A DNA stretch of 49,990 bases from SFWF01 sp045537915 (GCA_045537915.1 JAZSQK010000048.1:1-49990); one strand, 5' to 3'. Positions 31,916 to 41,064 are shown, counted from the stretch's first letter. A program made the numbers and translations. The notes: generated by a model not told the origin, from the letters alone.

Positions 31916-33736
31916 ATGACTAAAAGAAACGCTTTAAGAAATATCGCTATAATCGCGCATGTCGACCATGGTAAAACGACCTTAGTTGACGGTATGCTAC
32001 GTCAGGGAGGGACCTTTCGTTCAAACGAACAGGTAGAAGAAAGGGTTATGGACTCAAACGATCTTGAAAGAGAAAGGGGCATAACTATACTCTCAAAAAA
32101 CACCTGTGTAATGTATAACGGAATAAAAATTAATATTATAGATACACCGGGTCATGCGGATTTCGGCGGTGAGGTTGAGCGAATTCTTATGATGGTGGAC
32201 GGCGTTTTATTGCTCGTTGATGCATTTGAGGGATGTATGCCACAAACACGATTTGTGCTTAAAAAGGCTCTCTCACTTGGAAAAAAGGTAGTAGTTGTTG
32301 TCAATAAAATTGACAGACCGATGGCCAGACCCGCTGAGGTCGTTGATAATGTTCTCGATCTATTTATTGAGCTTGGCGCTGATGATGAACAGATTGATTT
32401 TCCGGTGGTTTATGCATCCGGTAGAGATGGATATGCTATGCTTTCCCCTGAGGAAAAGGGAGTTGATCTTAAACCTCTTTTTGATATGATAGTAAATGAG
32501 ATTGAGGCTCCTGTTGGAGATGAGAACGCTCCGCTTCAGTTACTCCTCTCGAATATAGAATATGACGATTACCTTGGCAGAATGGGTATCGGCAGAATTG
32601 AAAGAGGACAGGTAAAAATCGGACAATCGGTTGCTCTTTGCCATGCTGACGGCACAAACTCAATTGTCAAAATCGGAAAATTATTTATGTATGAGGGCTT
32701 AAAGAGGGTAGAGGTTGAGTCAGCTTCTTTCGGGGATATCGTACAGATTTCGGGCATTGAAAAAATAAATATTGGTGAGACTATCTGTGACAGAAACTGT
32801 ATAGAGCCTCTGCCGTTTATAAAAATTGATGAGCCAACACTTTCAATGAATTTTATGGTTAATAACTCTCCGTTTGCAGGAAGAGAGGGTAAGTTTGTAA
32901 CCTCCAGAAACATTCGTGACAGATTGTTTAAGGAGCTAGAAACGAATGTTTCTCTACGGGTTGAGGAAACCGATTCTCCCGATACTTTTAAGGTCTCGGG
33001 AAGGGGAGAACTGCATCTTTCTATTTTGATTGAAACAATGAGAAGACAAGGGTTTGAGTTTCAGGTTTCTCCTCCGAAGGTCATCTATAAAGAAATCAAC
33101 GGAAAGCTATGTGAGCCTATTGAACTTCTGATGATTGAGGTTCCGCAGGACTATGTCGGAGCCGTTATGGAAAGACTCGGTTCACGAAAAGCAGAACTTA
33201 AAAATATGGGAGCAAGAGAGGGCGGAATGTCGCATCTTGAATTCTTAATTCCGTCAAGAGGTCTTATGGGATACCGCTCGCAGTTTTTGACCGATACCAA
33301 CGGTAACGGAATTATGAACCATATTTTTGACAGTTATCAGGAATATAAAGGGGACTTTGACTCAAGAACAACAGGCTCGATAATTGTTCATGAAACCGGG
33401 GAAACTACAAACTACGGTCTGTTTAACACCCAAAGCAGAGGACGCTTATTTGTTGGTGCAGGTGTTGAGGTTTACGAGGGAATGATTGTAGGCGAAAATC
33501 CAAAAAATGAGGACATAGTATGTAATGTCTGCAAGAAAAAACAAGCAACAAATATGAGGGCAGCAGGTTCAGACGACGCATTAAAACTAATTCCTCATTC
33601 AAATTTATCGCTGGAGCAGTGCCTTGAGTTTATTAAAAATGATGAGCTTGTAGAAATTACACCTAAATCTACCAGGCTAAGAAAGAAAATTTTAAACAAA
33701 GAAGAAAGAATGAAATACGAGGCAAGGAATAAATAA
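31916..33736 (+). CDS. typA: Translational GTPase TypA/BipA
   Basis: BipA is an EF-G-like ribosome-associated GTPase involved in 50S assembly and stress adaptation. The product (606 residues) has G1 AHVDHGKTTLVDGML, the TypA-type switch sequence RVMDSNDLERERGITILSKN, G3 DTPGHADFGGEVERI and G4 VVNKIDRP. Domains II/III and V follow (KVSGRGELHLSILIETMRRQ), then the BipA-specific C-terminal domain (RGRLFVGAGVEVYEGMIVGE). The ATG at 31916 with GAGGG before it is preferred over an in-frame TTG six codons upstream. The stop overlaps the exonuclease start by 1 base. Confidence 0.96.
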   Translation: MTKRNALRNIAIIAHVDHGKTTLVDGMLRQGGTFRSNEQVEERVMDSNDLERERGITILSKNTCVMYNGIKINIIDTPGHADFGGEVERILMMVDGVLLLVDAFEGCMPQTRFVLKKALSLGKKVVVVVNKIDRPMARPAEVVDNVLDLFIELGADDEQIDFPVVYASGRDGYAMLSPEEKGVDLKPLFDMIVNEIEAPVGDENAPLQLLLSNIEYDDYLGRMGIGRIERGQVKIGQSVALCHADGTNSIVKIGKLFMYEGLKRVEVESASFGDIVQISGIEKINIGETICDRNCIEPLPFIKIDEPTLSMNFMVNNSPFAGREGKFVTSRNIRDRLFKELETNVSLRVEETDSPDTFKVSGRGELHLSILIETMRRQGFEFQVSPPKVIYKEINGKLCEPIELLMIEVPQDYVGAVMERLGSRKAELKNMGAREGGMSHLEFLIPSRGLMGYRSQFLTDTNGNGIMNHIFDSYQEYKGDFDSRTTGSIIVHETGETTNYGLFNTQSRGRLFVGAGVEVYEGMIVGENPKNEDIVCNVCKKKQATNMRAAGSDDALKLIPHSNLSLEQCLEFIKNDELVEITPKSTRLRKKILNKEERMKYEARNK

Positions 33737-34614
33737 TGAAATATATTATCCTCGACCTAGAGTGGAACAACGTCTATAATAAAAGAGCAGGGAGTTTTCT
33801 GAATGAAATCCTGCAGATCGGAGCTGTGCTTCTTGATTCTTCATTTAGTGTTGTCGATACCTTTCAGGTCACAGTTAAATCGGCATTAACAAAAAAACTC
33901 AGTAATAAGGTCATTAAACTAACAGGAATTACTAATGAGGATATGCTTAAGGGCGTATCTCTTTCACAGGCAGTTGATATGTATAATGAGTGGTCTCCTG
34001 ATAGAAGTATTACTATGACCTGGAGCACATCTGATTTATATGCTATTGTTGAAAATTCAAGAGCGTTTGAGTTAAAAAACACAATAAAGATATCAAAATA
34101 TCTGGATTTGCAGACATATGTTCAAGGCGAATTAAAGCGCATGGGTTTTCAAATCAATAACCAGATTTCTCTTTCAAATGCTGCGCTTATGCTTGATATT
34201 TCAACAAGCGAATTTGAACTTCATACCGCAAAGGATGATTCACTGGTTGCTGCTCTAATTTTAAAGAAAACATATAACAATGAACGTTTTCCTTTAAATA
34301 TTAAGGATACTAGCGCAAAAGACTTCTATAAGCGACTTACCTTTAAAGCCTATTACATAAAGGATGTAAGGGATAAACGTATTGACCCTGAATATCTTAA
34401 ATTCCATTGTCCAGTATGCAATTTTATTGCCGACAGAAAGGGGAAGTGGAAGTTTTTCAGCAACTGGCACAGGGCTAGTTTTTTCTGCAAAAACTGTAAT
34501 ACTAAGCTAAAAGCTATGATATCTTTCAGGCAAACCTATGACAAACTAACGGTCAAAAAGAGAATTCTACCAGTGCTTATTAAGGAAAGCGAAAAAGATA
34601 ATGTCAAAGTGTAA
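33736..34614 (+). CDS. DEDDh 3'-5' exonuclease with a C-terminal zinc ribbon
   Basis: The 292-residue protein opens with the exonuclease I motif YIILDLEWNN (Asp and Glu metal ligands). It has QIGAVLLDSSFSVVDTFQ as in DnaQ/KapD-like nucleases, and the ExoIII-type motif ELHTAKDDSLVAA with the catalytic His-x4-Asp. After the nuclease core, residues ~225-270 carry two Cys pairs (FHCPVCNF and FFCKNCN) typical of a zinc ribbon. It probably trims single-stranded RNA or DNA 3' ends. The substrate is unknown. It overlaps both typA and the radical SAM gene, so it is translated in an operon. Confidence 0.8.
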   Translation: MKYIILDLEWNNVYNKRAGSFLNEILQIGAVLLDSSFSVVDTFQVTVKSALTKKLSNKVIKLTGITNEDMLKGVSLSQAVDMYNEWSPDRSITMTWSTSDLYAIVENSRAFELKNTIKISKYLDLQTYVQGELKRMGFQINNQISLSNAALMLDISTSEFELHTAKDDSLVAALILKKTYNNERFPLNIKDTSAKDFYKRLTFKAYYIKDVRDKRIDPEYLKFHCPVCNFIADRKGKWKFFSNWHRASFFCKNCNTKLKAMISFRQTYDKLTVKKRILPVLIKESEKDNVKV

Positions 34615-35491
34615 TTTGTGTCCCAGACAGTGTAATATAAACAGAACTGACGGGGAATACGGTATCTGCAATATGCCTCAGATGCCTGTTGTTGCCAGAG
34701 CTTCATTACATTATGGAGAAGAGCCTTGTGTTAGCGGTACTAACGGCTCCGGAACGGTTTTCTTTAGCGGTTGCTCTTTGAAATGTGTTTTTTGCCAGAA
34801 CTATGAAATCAGCCATAATGGTTTTGGAAAACCGATAAGCGTTGAAGAGCTTTCAAAAATATTCAAAAACCTAGAAATTTCGGGTGCACACAACATAAAT
34901 CTTGTCACTCCGACTCATTTTGTACCTGCTATAAAAGATGCTCTAAGGCTTTATAAGCCGAAAATTCCGATAGTATATAATTGTAGCGGATATGAGGATA
35001 TAAAGGTTATTGAAGAGGACGTTTTTGATGTATATTTGTTTGATTTAAAATTCTTTTCCTCGGAAAAGTCTTTAAGGTATGCTAAATGTCCTGATTATTT
35101 TAAGGTAGCCTCAAAAGCGCTTAAAAGAGCCTGTGAGATTAAGGGAGAGCCTATAATAAATAGTAAAGGGCTAATAGAGAGGGGAGTCATTGTAAGGCAT
35201 CTGATTCTGCCTCAGTCAACTAATGATTCAATTAACATCGTTAATTGGCTAAACGAAAATACTCCAAATATTATATTTTCTCTTATGAGTCAATATACAC
35301 CGATTTATCTTGCAAAGGATTATCCAGAAATCAATAGAAGAATAACTAAACGTGAATATGAAAAGGTAGTAGACGTTTGCTACAATAATAATTTCTATGA
35401 CGTATATCTTCAGGAATTAAGCAGTGCTACAAAGGAAATGATACCTGATTTCAATTTGTCTGGAGTTCCTAATAATATTTATAACCCTTAA
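34601..35491 (+). CDS. Radical SAM protein, PflA/AmmeMemoRadiSam-like
   Basis: The 296-residue enzyme has the radical SAM cluster motif GCSLKCVFCQNYEISHN (C-x3-C-x2-C) and an N-terminal Cys-rich segment (CNLCPRQCNINRTDGEYGIC). ASLHYGEEPCVSGTNGSGTV precedes the cluster motif, and the middle part reads NLVTPTHFVPAIKDALRL. This arrangement matches the COG1313 group of uncharacterised PflA-like radical SAM proteins. The partner enzyme or modified substrate is unknown. The ATG overlaps the exonuclease 3' end by 14 bases. A stem-loop begins inside its stop codon. Confidence 0.85.
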   Translation: MSKCNLCPRQCNINRTDGEYGICNMPQMPVVARASLHYGEEPCVSGTNGSGTVFFSGCSLKCVFCQNYEISHNGFGKPISVEELSKIFKNLEISGAHNINLVTPTHFVPAIKDALRLYKPKIPIVYNCSGYEDIKVIEEDVFDVYLFDLKFFSSEKSLRYAKCPDYFKVASKALKRACEIKGEPIINSKGLIERGVIVRHLILPQSTNDSINIVNWLNENTPNIIFSLMSQYTPIYLAKDYPEINRRITKREYEKVVDVCYNNNFYDVYLQELSSATKEMIPDFNLSGVPNNIYNP

Positions 35492-35540
35492 TCTTTTATG
35501 GTTAAGGGTTTAATATTACTTAAATTATTGAAATATATCC

Positions 35541-35713
35541 TTGACAAACGGAAAAAAGGGTATATAATAAAAATATAGCCAATTATACAAAATGAATGTT
35601 TTGTATAATTCGGGGTAGTGTGAATTAGGGGTTTATGCTAAATAGCGCCAAATCCTGTTACTTTACTGATAGTGTTTCCTGTTATAAATAAATAACATGT
35701 TAGGAGTTTTAAT
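35541..35713 (+). promoter_or_regulatory. Promoter and ~140-nt leader of the Xer recombinase gene
   Basis: TTGACA (35541-35546) and TATAAT (35563-35568) have a 16-bp spacer. Transcription starts near 35575, and the leader opens with a perfect 12-bp hairpin (AATTATACAAAA at 35581-35592 with TTTTGTATAATT at 35599-35610). About 100 further bases hold no clear ORF before the TTAGGAG ribosome site. The hairpin has no U-tract, so it is not a terminator. It could be a protein-binding or dif-like palindrome, or a stabilising 5' stem. Confidence 0.55.
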
Positions 35714-36715
35714 ATGGACAAAAACATATTGACAGATTCGCCAGCTGTTGTCAGAGAGTTTCTTGTATATAATGAAGCTATCAAAAACAAATCCTCTGCT
35801 ACTATTAAGGAATACTATTTTGATCTGATAACTTTTTTCAGATACATCAAATGTATTAAAGGAAAAAATCTATCGGACGACGAGTTTGAAAAAATATCAA
35901 TTTCTGATGTAGATTTGGAATTGATACGCTCCATTACCACATATGACCTACATTCATTTTTAGTATATTGTAAAAATGAGCGAAACAATAATTCAACTAC
36001 AAGAGCCAGAAAGGTTTCAACATTACGTCAGTTTTTTAAATATTTAACTTCAAATACAAAACAACTGGATAATAATCCCGCAGAAATGCTTGATTCTCCG
36101 AAACTCAAAAAATCACTCCCCAAGCATTTGACTCTCGAAGATTCGTTAGAATTACTGAATTCAGTAAAAGATAGCAATTCCCCATATTCAAAGCGTGATT
36201 ATTGTATTATAACCCTGTTTTTAAATTGCGGAATGCGTTTATCAGAGTTATGTAATCTTAATGTAACTGACATTATGTCTGATGGATCACTCAGAGTAGT
36301 TGGTAAGGGTAACAAGGAAAGAGTTATTTATCTTAATGACGCCTGCACCTCTTCCCTGCTCGATTATCTTTCCGTAAGACAAAATGAAGGCGTTCCATAT
36401 GAACATAAAAATGCATTATTTATAAGTCGAAACAAACGAAGAATAAGCAGTAAAACTGTTCAACATATTGTAAATACATACCTTGAAAAAGCAGGTCTTG
36501 GCGGAAAAGGACTTTCAACACATAAACTCAGACATACCGCCGCTACACTAATGTATCAGCATGGTGGTGTTGATATCAGGGTCTTGCAGAATGTTTTAGG
36601 ACACGAAAATCTTGGAACGACGCAAATATATACTCATGTAGCAGACAAACAAGTAAAAAATGCAATAGAATCAAACCCACTATCAAAGCTGAATACAAAA
36701 AAGGCTGAAGAGTAA
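35714..36715 (+). CDS. Tyrosine recombinase, XerC/XerD family, canonical active site
   Basis: The 333-residue protein has an N-terminal SAM-like domain (VREFLVYNEAIKNKSSATIKEYYFDLITFFR). The catalytic domain shows all six expected residues: Arg-I in NCGMRLSEL, Lys in VGKGNKERVIYL, H-x-x-R in STHKLRHTAA, His-III in LGHENLG and Tyr in TTQIYTHV. It is about 35 residues longer than E. coli XerC, the excess lying in the N-terminal domain. It is a plausible housekeeping Xer. It is monocistronic with its own promoter and terminator. Confidence 0.9.
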   Translation: MDKNILTDSPAVVREFLVYNEAIKNKSSATIKEYYFDLITFFRYIKCIKGKNLSDDEFEKISISDVDLELIRSITTYDLHSFLVYCKNERNNNSTTRARKVSTLRQFFKYLTSNTKQLDNNPAEMLDSPKLKKSLPKHLTLEDSLELLNSVKDSNSPYSKRDYCIITLFLNCGMRLSELCNLNVTDIMSDGSLRVVGKGNKERVIYLNDACTSSLLDYLSVRQNEGVPYEHKNALFISRNKRRISSKTVQHIVNTYLEKAGLGGKGLSTHKLRHTAATLMYQHGGVDIRVLQNVLGHENLGTTQIYTHVADKQVKNAIESNPLSKLNTKKAEE

Positions 36716-36729
36716 TTCTTCAGCCTTTT
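36699..36729. terminator. Bidirectional intrinsic terminator
   Basis: AAAAGGCTGAAGA (36699-36711) pairs with TCTTCAGCCTTTT (36717-36729). It overlaps the last codons of the Xer gene and faces the oadB stop on the other strand. Confidence 0.8.
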
Positions 36730-36731
36730 AG

Positions 36732-37928
36732 CTATCCTAACATATTTATCAGTATTCCGGCTGCTACCGCAGAACCTATAACGCCAGATACATTTGGTCC
36801 CATAGCATGCATCAAAAGGAAGTTGCCAGGATCCTCTTCTTGTCCGACCATCTGTGAAACTCGGGCGGCCATCGGGACAGCCGAGACACCCGCAGAACCT
36901 ATAAGAGGATTAACCTTTCCTTTAGTCAGAACATACATCAACTTACCAAGCAATACTCCGCCTGCAGTACCCATAGCAAAAGCAACAAGGCCCATACCTA
37001 CAATACCAAGCGTCTGTAGATTTAGGAAGGTTGAAGCATTTGTTGTGGCGCCTACTGTTAGACCAAGGAAGATAGTAATTATATTCATCAGTTCGTTTTG
37101 CGACGTTTTGCAAATTCTGTCAACAACCCCTGATTCTCTCATAAGATTGCCAAGCATCAACATTCCGACAAGCACAGCCGCATCCGGTAATAGAAGTGAA
37201 ACAATTATCGTAACTAATATGGGGAAAATAATTTTTTCGGTCTTGCTTACAGTTCTGAGTTCGGTCATTCTGACCATACGTTCTTTTTTAGTCGTCAACA
37301 ACTTCATAATTGGCTTTTGTATGAAAGGAATTAAAGCCATATATGAATATGCCGCAACAGCAATCGGACCTAGTAAATCCGGCGCTAATTTAGAGGTAAC
37401 GAATATTGCGGTAGGACCATCTGCGCCACCTATAATACCGATCGAACCTGCCTCAGCGGGAGAAAAGCCAATAGCAAGCGCACCGATAAATGCAAGAAAA
37501 ATGCCAATCTGAGCAGCTGCTCCCAAAAGAAAGCTCTTAGGATTGGAAATCAATGGACCAAAGTCGGTCATTGCGCCAATTCCCAGGAATATAAGCGGCG
37601 GATATATACCTAGCTTTACGCCAATATACAAAATATCAAGCAGTCCACCCTCGTGCAAAACCCGTCCGAAATCGATTCCTTCACTTCCCGCAATCCAAAG
37701 CTCAGGATGAAAAATTCCGGCGCCCGGAAGGTTTGCAAGTAGCATACCAAAAGCGATAGGCAACAAAAGTAACGGCTCAAACTTCTTTACAATTGCTAGA
37801 TACAAAAGTCCACAGGATATAGCAATCATAACTGCATATTTCCAACCGTCGCCTACAAAAAATGAAGCGAAACCTGAATCAAGGAGCAAAGATTTAACTG
37901 TTTCTAAAAACGACTGAAATATCGGCAT
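36732..37928 (-). CDS. oadB: Na+-pumping oxaloacetate/methylmalonyl-CoA decarboxylase subunit beta
   Basis: The 398-residue membrane subunit of biotin-dependent decarboxylase sodium pumps couples decarboxylation of carboxybiotin to Na+ export. It shows the family's core: LEPLLLLPIAFGMLLANLPG-like start, IFLGIGAMTDFGPLISNPKS, the Asp-containing Na+ site SIGIIGGADGPTAIFVTSKL, and the late TNASTFLNLQTLGIVGMGLV plus MGPNVSGVIGSAVAAGILI. It follows oadG by 17 bases on the same strand. No alpha or biotin-carrier subunit is nearby. The alpha subunit's identity would decide whether the substrate is oxaloacetate, methylmalonyl-CoA or glutaconyl-CoA. Confidence 0.92.
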   Translation of the reverse strand: MPIFQSFLETVKSLLLDSGFASFFVGDGWKYAVMIAISCGLLYLAIVKKFEPLLLLPIAFGMLLANLPGAGIFHPELWIAGSEGIDFGRVLHEGGLLDILYIGVKLGIYPPLIFLGIGAMTDFGPLISNPKSFLLGAAAQIGIFLAFIGALAIGFSPAEAGSIGIIGGADGPTAIFVTSKLAPDLLGPIAVAAYSYMALIPFIQKPIMKLLTTKKERMVRMTELRTVSKTEKIIFPILVTIIVSLLLPDAAVLVGMLMLGNLMRESGVVDRICKTSQNELMNIITIFLGLTVGATTNASTFLNLQTLGIVGMGLVAFAMGTAGGVLLGKLMYVLTKGKVNPLIGSAGVSAVPMAARVSQMVGQEEDPGNFLLMHAMGPNVSGVIGSAVAAGILINMLG

Positions 37929-37945
37929 GCAGAATAATCCTTTCG

Positions 37946-38308
37946 TTAAAATGCTTTTGTGTTCTCATATAGTCCAGCAGATGTCCATGAAGGTCTTGAT
38001 GATTTTGAGGCGGGCTTGATTCTCCTGATAATAGGTGTAACACCAGTACCATCATACATAGATGCAACTGCTGCAGCAATAACGGCTATGGTCTCATCAT
38101 CATTAGTTGAAGTTATCTTATTAGCAGTCTTTGCTACACTAGGTGTTGTTTGAGCATTTGATACGGTTGGTTTTCTCTCCTTAAAGAACAAACCAAAAAT
38201 AGTTAACACAAATACCAGTAAAACCAGCATAGAAAAAACAATAACTATTCCGCAAATAGTTATATTTATACCTAAATCCCAATCAATATTTAAAAAGCTC
38301 AGCTGCAT
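37946..38308 (-). CDS. Decarboxylase sodium pump gamma subunit (OadG-like)
   Basis: The 120-residue protein has one N-terminal TM helix (INITICGIVIVFSMLVLLVFVL) and a hydrophilic linker. The C-terminal part is VIAAAVASMYDGTG followed by TPIIRRIKPASKSSRPSWTS, as in OadG/MmdD gamma subunits that anchor the alpha subunit to OadB. A GAGGTG site lies upstream. It is transcribed before oadB from a minus-strand promoter. Confidence 0.82.
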   Translation of the reverse strand: MQLSFLNIDWDLGINITICGIVIVFSMLVLLVFVLTIFGLFFKERKPTVSNAQTTPSVAKTANKITSTNDDETIAVIAAAVASMYDGTGVTPIIRRIKPASKSSRPSWTSAGLYENTKAF

Positions 38309-38341
38309 AATACGTTTACACCTCTAAATATATATACATTT

Positions 38342-38370
38342 AGTATACATCAAATTTAACGGATAATCAA
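38342..38370 (-). promoter_or_regulatory. Promoter of the oadG-oadB operon
   Basis: On the minus strand TTGATT (38370-38365) and TATACT (38347-38342) with a 17-bp spacer, about 34 bases before the start codon. Confidence 0.65.
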
Positions 38371-38384
38371 CTTAATTTAATGAA

Positions 38385-38410
38385 AAACAGGAGGATTTTT
38401 CCTCCTGTTT
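38385..38410 (-). terminator. Intrinsic terminator after galK
   Basis: On the minus strand AAACAGGAGG pairs with CCTCCTGTTT around AAAAAT, followed by a T-run. Confidence 0.85.
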
Positions 38411-38413
38411 ATG

Positions 38414-39697
38414 TTAAATATTTAGTTCAAATCCACCCACAGGCCTGATTTTCAACACATAGCAGCTACCTACTCCGAATGCTGACTCAATAAATTGCTT
38501 ATATGAATCGATATATTCACTGGGTAAGAAACACTGAATCGTACCAGCAAAACCGCCGCCGTGAACTCGACAGGCACCCTTGCCGCCATTATTTGCAATA
38601 AACTGTTCGGTCAGCGCCAGACAAAGAGAAATGCCCTGTTCTTGTACATTTGAAATGGAATATACATTTTGCAGATACTTAAAAGATGAGTTTCCTGATT
38701 CATTGATAAGCTTCAAAAAACCGTCGAAATCATCATTTAAGAGGGCAATCTTTTCATTTTCTGCTCTCAAATCTTCATTAAAGAAATGAATTGCCCGAAG
38801 CACTGCTCTATCTCCACATTTTTCCTTCAATTCAGCAATATTGCTATAAAAATCATTGGTATCAACATCACGAAGGAAATCCTTGTTAAAGAAATTGCTG
38901 ACCTTTCTGCATTCTACAGTTATATCAGCATAATCTTGTGTCAGATTTGCGTGATTACCGCCTGTGTTAACAACACAAAGCGCATATCCGTGTGAGCCGA
39001 GATCATAATCAACACGTTCAACAACAGGCATAGAGGTATCTTTAAAATCAATCGCAGTAAATCCGCCAAGAGCACTTGCAGACTGGTCTAACAGACCACA
39101 GGGTTTACCGAAATAAACCGATTCTGCCTTTTGACCTATCTTCGCAATTTCAACAGCATCAACCTTGCCGTCATTAAACAGATAGTTTATAACTGTTCCG
39201 ACAAAAACCTCAAAGGCAGCTGAAGAAGAAAGTCCAGAGCCACGCATAACATTGTTAGTTGTATACGCATCAAAACCGCCTATATTATAGCCGTTTGCCT
39301 TAAAATAGTGCAGAACACCACGAATAAGCGCAGAGGCCCTTCCCTTTTCAGACTCAATTACGTCAAGCTCGGAAAGTGAAATATTATCCTGTGGATAGCC
39401 CTCTGATTTAATTCTGACAACTCCATCGTTATTAGTAGAAACAATTCCAATGATGTCAAGATCAACACTGCCCGCCAAAACCCTACCGTGCTGGTGGTCG
39501 GTATGGTTTCCGCCAACCTCAGTTCTTCCGGGAGCCGAGAAAATTCTAATATTGTCACTATCTGCAAATACCTCTAAAAAACGGTCACAAGCCTTACAAT
39601 ATCTATTCCGTGCTACAGCTACATCCTGATAGAGCATTGAAAAATCCCTATCAGCCTGTCCGCTGGAAATTTTGGATTTAATTGTAGAAATATTCAA
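38414..39697 (-). CDS. galK: Galactokinase
   Basis: GalK phosphorylates galactose at C1 (Leloir pathway). The 427-residue GHMP kinase has the galactokinase signature SAPGRTEVGGNHTDHQHGRV, the phosphate-binding loop VMRGSGLSSSAAFEVFVG, the catalytic Asp region CGLLDQSASALGG, and the C-terminal motif GACRVHGGGFAGTIQCFLP. It starts at a TTG at 39697, which gives MNISTIKSKI in line with clostridial relatives; GGTGAG precedes it. It follows ackA by 21 bases on the same strand. Other gal genes are not in the window. Confidence 0.92.
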   Translation of the reverse strand: MNISTIKSKISSGQADRDFSMLYQDVAVARNRYCKACDRFLEVFADSDNIRIFSAPGRTEVGGNHTDHQHGRVLAGSVDLDIIGIVSTNNDGVVRIKSEGYPQDNISLSELDVIESEKGRASALIRGVLHYFKANGYNIGGFDAYTTNNVMRGSGLSSSAAFEVFVGTVINYLFNDGKVDAVEIAKIGQKAESVYFGKPCGLLDQSASALGGFTAIDFKDTSMPVVERVDYDLGSHGYALCVVNTGGNHANLTQDYADITVECRKVSNFFNKDFLRDVDTNDFYSNIAELKEKCGDRAVLRAIHFFNEDLRAENEKIALLNDDFDGFLKLINESGNSSFKYLQNVYSISNVQEQGISLCLALTEQFIANNGGKGACRVHGGGFAGTIQCFLPSEYIDSYKQFIESAFGVGSCYVLKIRPVGGFELNI

Positions 39698-39718
39698 CCT
39701 TATCTCACCAATCTAAAG

Positions 39719-40918
39719 TTATTTAGAAACCAGTTCAAGAGTATCTCTTGCGATAAGAAGCTCTTCATTAGTGGGAATTACCCAAACCTTAACCTTTGAA
39801 TCCTTGGTAGAAATCTCAATTTCCTTACCTCTGGTATTGTTGTTTTCTTCATTAAGCTCAAATCCAAGGAAGCTAACCATATCGCAAATATACTTTCTGG
39901 TCTTCTTCTCGTTCTCGCCGATACCGCCAGTGAATACGATAGCATCTACGCCGCTCATTGCAGCAGCGTAAGAACCGATGTACTTAACCATCTGATAGTT
40001 CTGCATCTCGTTTGCAAGACGTGCTCTGTCGTTTCCTGCCTCTGCAGCGGCAATAACATCACGGCTATCGTTAGAAACGCCTGAAATGCCGAGAAGACCC
40101 GACTTTTTATTAAGAATGGTATTCATCTCATCGGGAGATATATTGTCCTTCTTCATAAGGTAAGTAAGGATAGAAGGATCAACTCCACCCGAGCGTGTTC
40201 CCATCATAAAGCCATCAAGAGGAGTAAGACCCATTGAGGTATCAACGCATACGCCATCCTTAATAGCAGAAATCGAACAGCCATTGCCTAGGTGGCAGGT
40301 AATCATCTTAACGTCCTTTTTATCCTTGCCAAGCAGCTCAGCACAGCGGTCGCTTACAAATCTGTGGGAGGTTCCGTGTGCACCGTAGCGGCGGATATTA
40401 TACTTCTCGTAATACTCATAAGGAATACCATACATATAAGCTCTGTCGGGCATAGTTGCGTGGAAAGCAGTATCAAAGGTAGCGACCTGAGGAACATCGT
40501 TTCCAAAAACCTTAAAGCAAGCACGCATTGCAAGAGCGTGTGCGGGATTGTGAAGAGGCGCAAGCTCGCCAAGCTCCTCAATATCGCTCAGAACCTTATC
40601 GTCAATAAGTACAGAAGAGTTGTAAAGAGCGCCTCCCTGAACTACTCTGTGTCCGATTGCAGTAATCTCAGAAATATCGTCTATAACCTTTCCTTCACCC
40701 TTTGTGAGCGCATCAATAACTGCCTCAAATGCCTCAACATGAGTCGGCATAGCGATCATTTTCTCAATCTTTTTGTCGCCAACCTTGTGTTCAATGTTGC
40801 TTGTTGCAGGAACGCCGATTCTGTCACAAAGACCCTTCGCAATAAGTACTTCGCCGTTCATATCGATAAGCTGATACTTAAGTGAAGAACTACCGGCATT
40901 GATAACAAGAATTTTCAT
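39719..40918 (-). CDS. ackA: Acetate kinase
   Basis: AckA interconverts acetyl-phosphate and acetate with ATP formation, the final energy step of acetogenic fermentation. The 399-residue protein begins MKILVINAGSSSLKYQLIDM. It has GHRVVQGG, the catalytic FDTAFHATMP region with its Asp, CHLGNGCSISAIKDG, the DTSMGLTPLDGFMMGTRSG block and VFTGGIGENEKKTR. The length is standard. Phosphotransacetylase is not adjacent. A GGAGA site precedes the ATG. It is divergent from tmcAL and co-directional with galK. Confidence 0.97.
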   Translation of the reverse strand: MKILVINAGSSSLKYQLIDMNGEVLIAKGLCDRIGVPATSNIEHKVGDKKIEKMIAMPTHVEAFEAVIDALTKGEGKVIDDISEITAIGHRVVQGGALYNSSVLIDDKVLSDIEELGELAPLHNPAHALAMRACFKVFGNDVPQVATFDTAFHATMPDRAYMYGIPYEYYEKYNIRRYGAHGTSHRFVSDRCAELLGKDKKDVKMITCHLGNGCSISAIKDGVCVDTSMGLTPLDGFMMGTRSGGVDPSILTYLMKKDNISPDEMNTILNKKSGLLGISGVSNDSRDVIAAAEAGNDRARLANEMQNYQMVKYIGSYAAAMSGVDAIVFTGGIGENEKKTRKYICDMVSFLGFELNEENNNTRGKEIEISTKDSKVKVWVIPTNEELLIARDTLELVSK

Positions 40919-40951
40919 AATTTATCTCCTATCCGCCAAAGGCGATTTATA

Positions 40952-40980
40952 TTGTACGGCCTACATTTTTGTGATATAAT
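40952..40980 (+). promoter_or_regulatory. Promoter of tmcAL
   Basis: TTGTAC (40952-40957) and TATAAT (40975-40980) with a 17-bp spacer, in the 146-base divergent gap between ackA and tmcAL. Confidence 0.6.
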
Positions 40981-41064
40981 ATATATAAATATAAACCTGA
41001 CCTGTATATAATACTTCATAACGGAAGATTTTTCAAGTTTTTTAAGAAAGAATGTGAGAAAATT

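Noticed and set aside
35483..35511. Stem-loop at the radical SAM stop codon as a terminator
   Set aside because: The stem is short and A/T-rich and is followed by TAATATTAC with no U-tract, so it is at best a weak stop.
36823..37512. 229-codon open frame antisense to oadB
   Set aside because: It is a shadow of the oadB reading frame with biased Ser/Pro/Thr content, no ribosome site and no recognisable domain.
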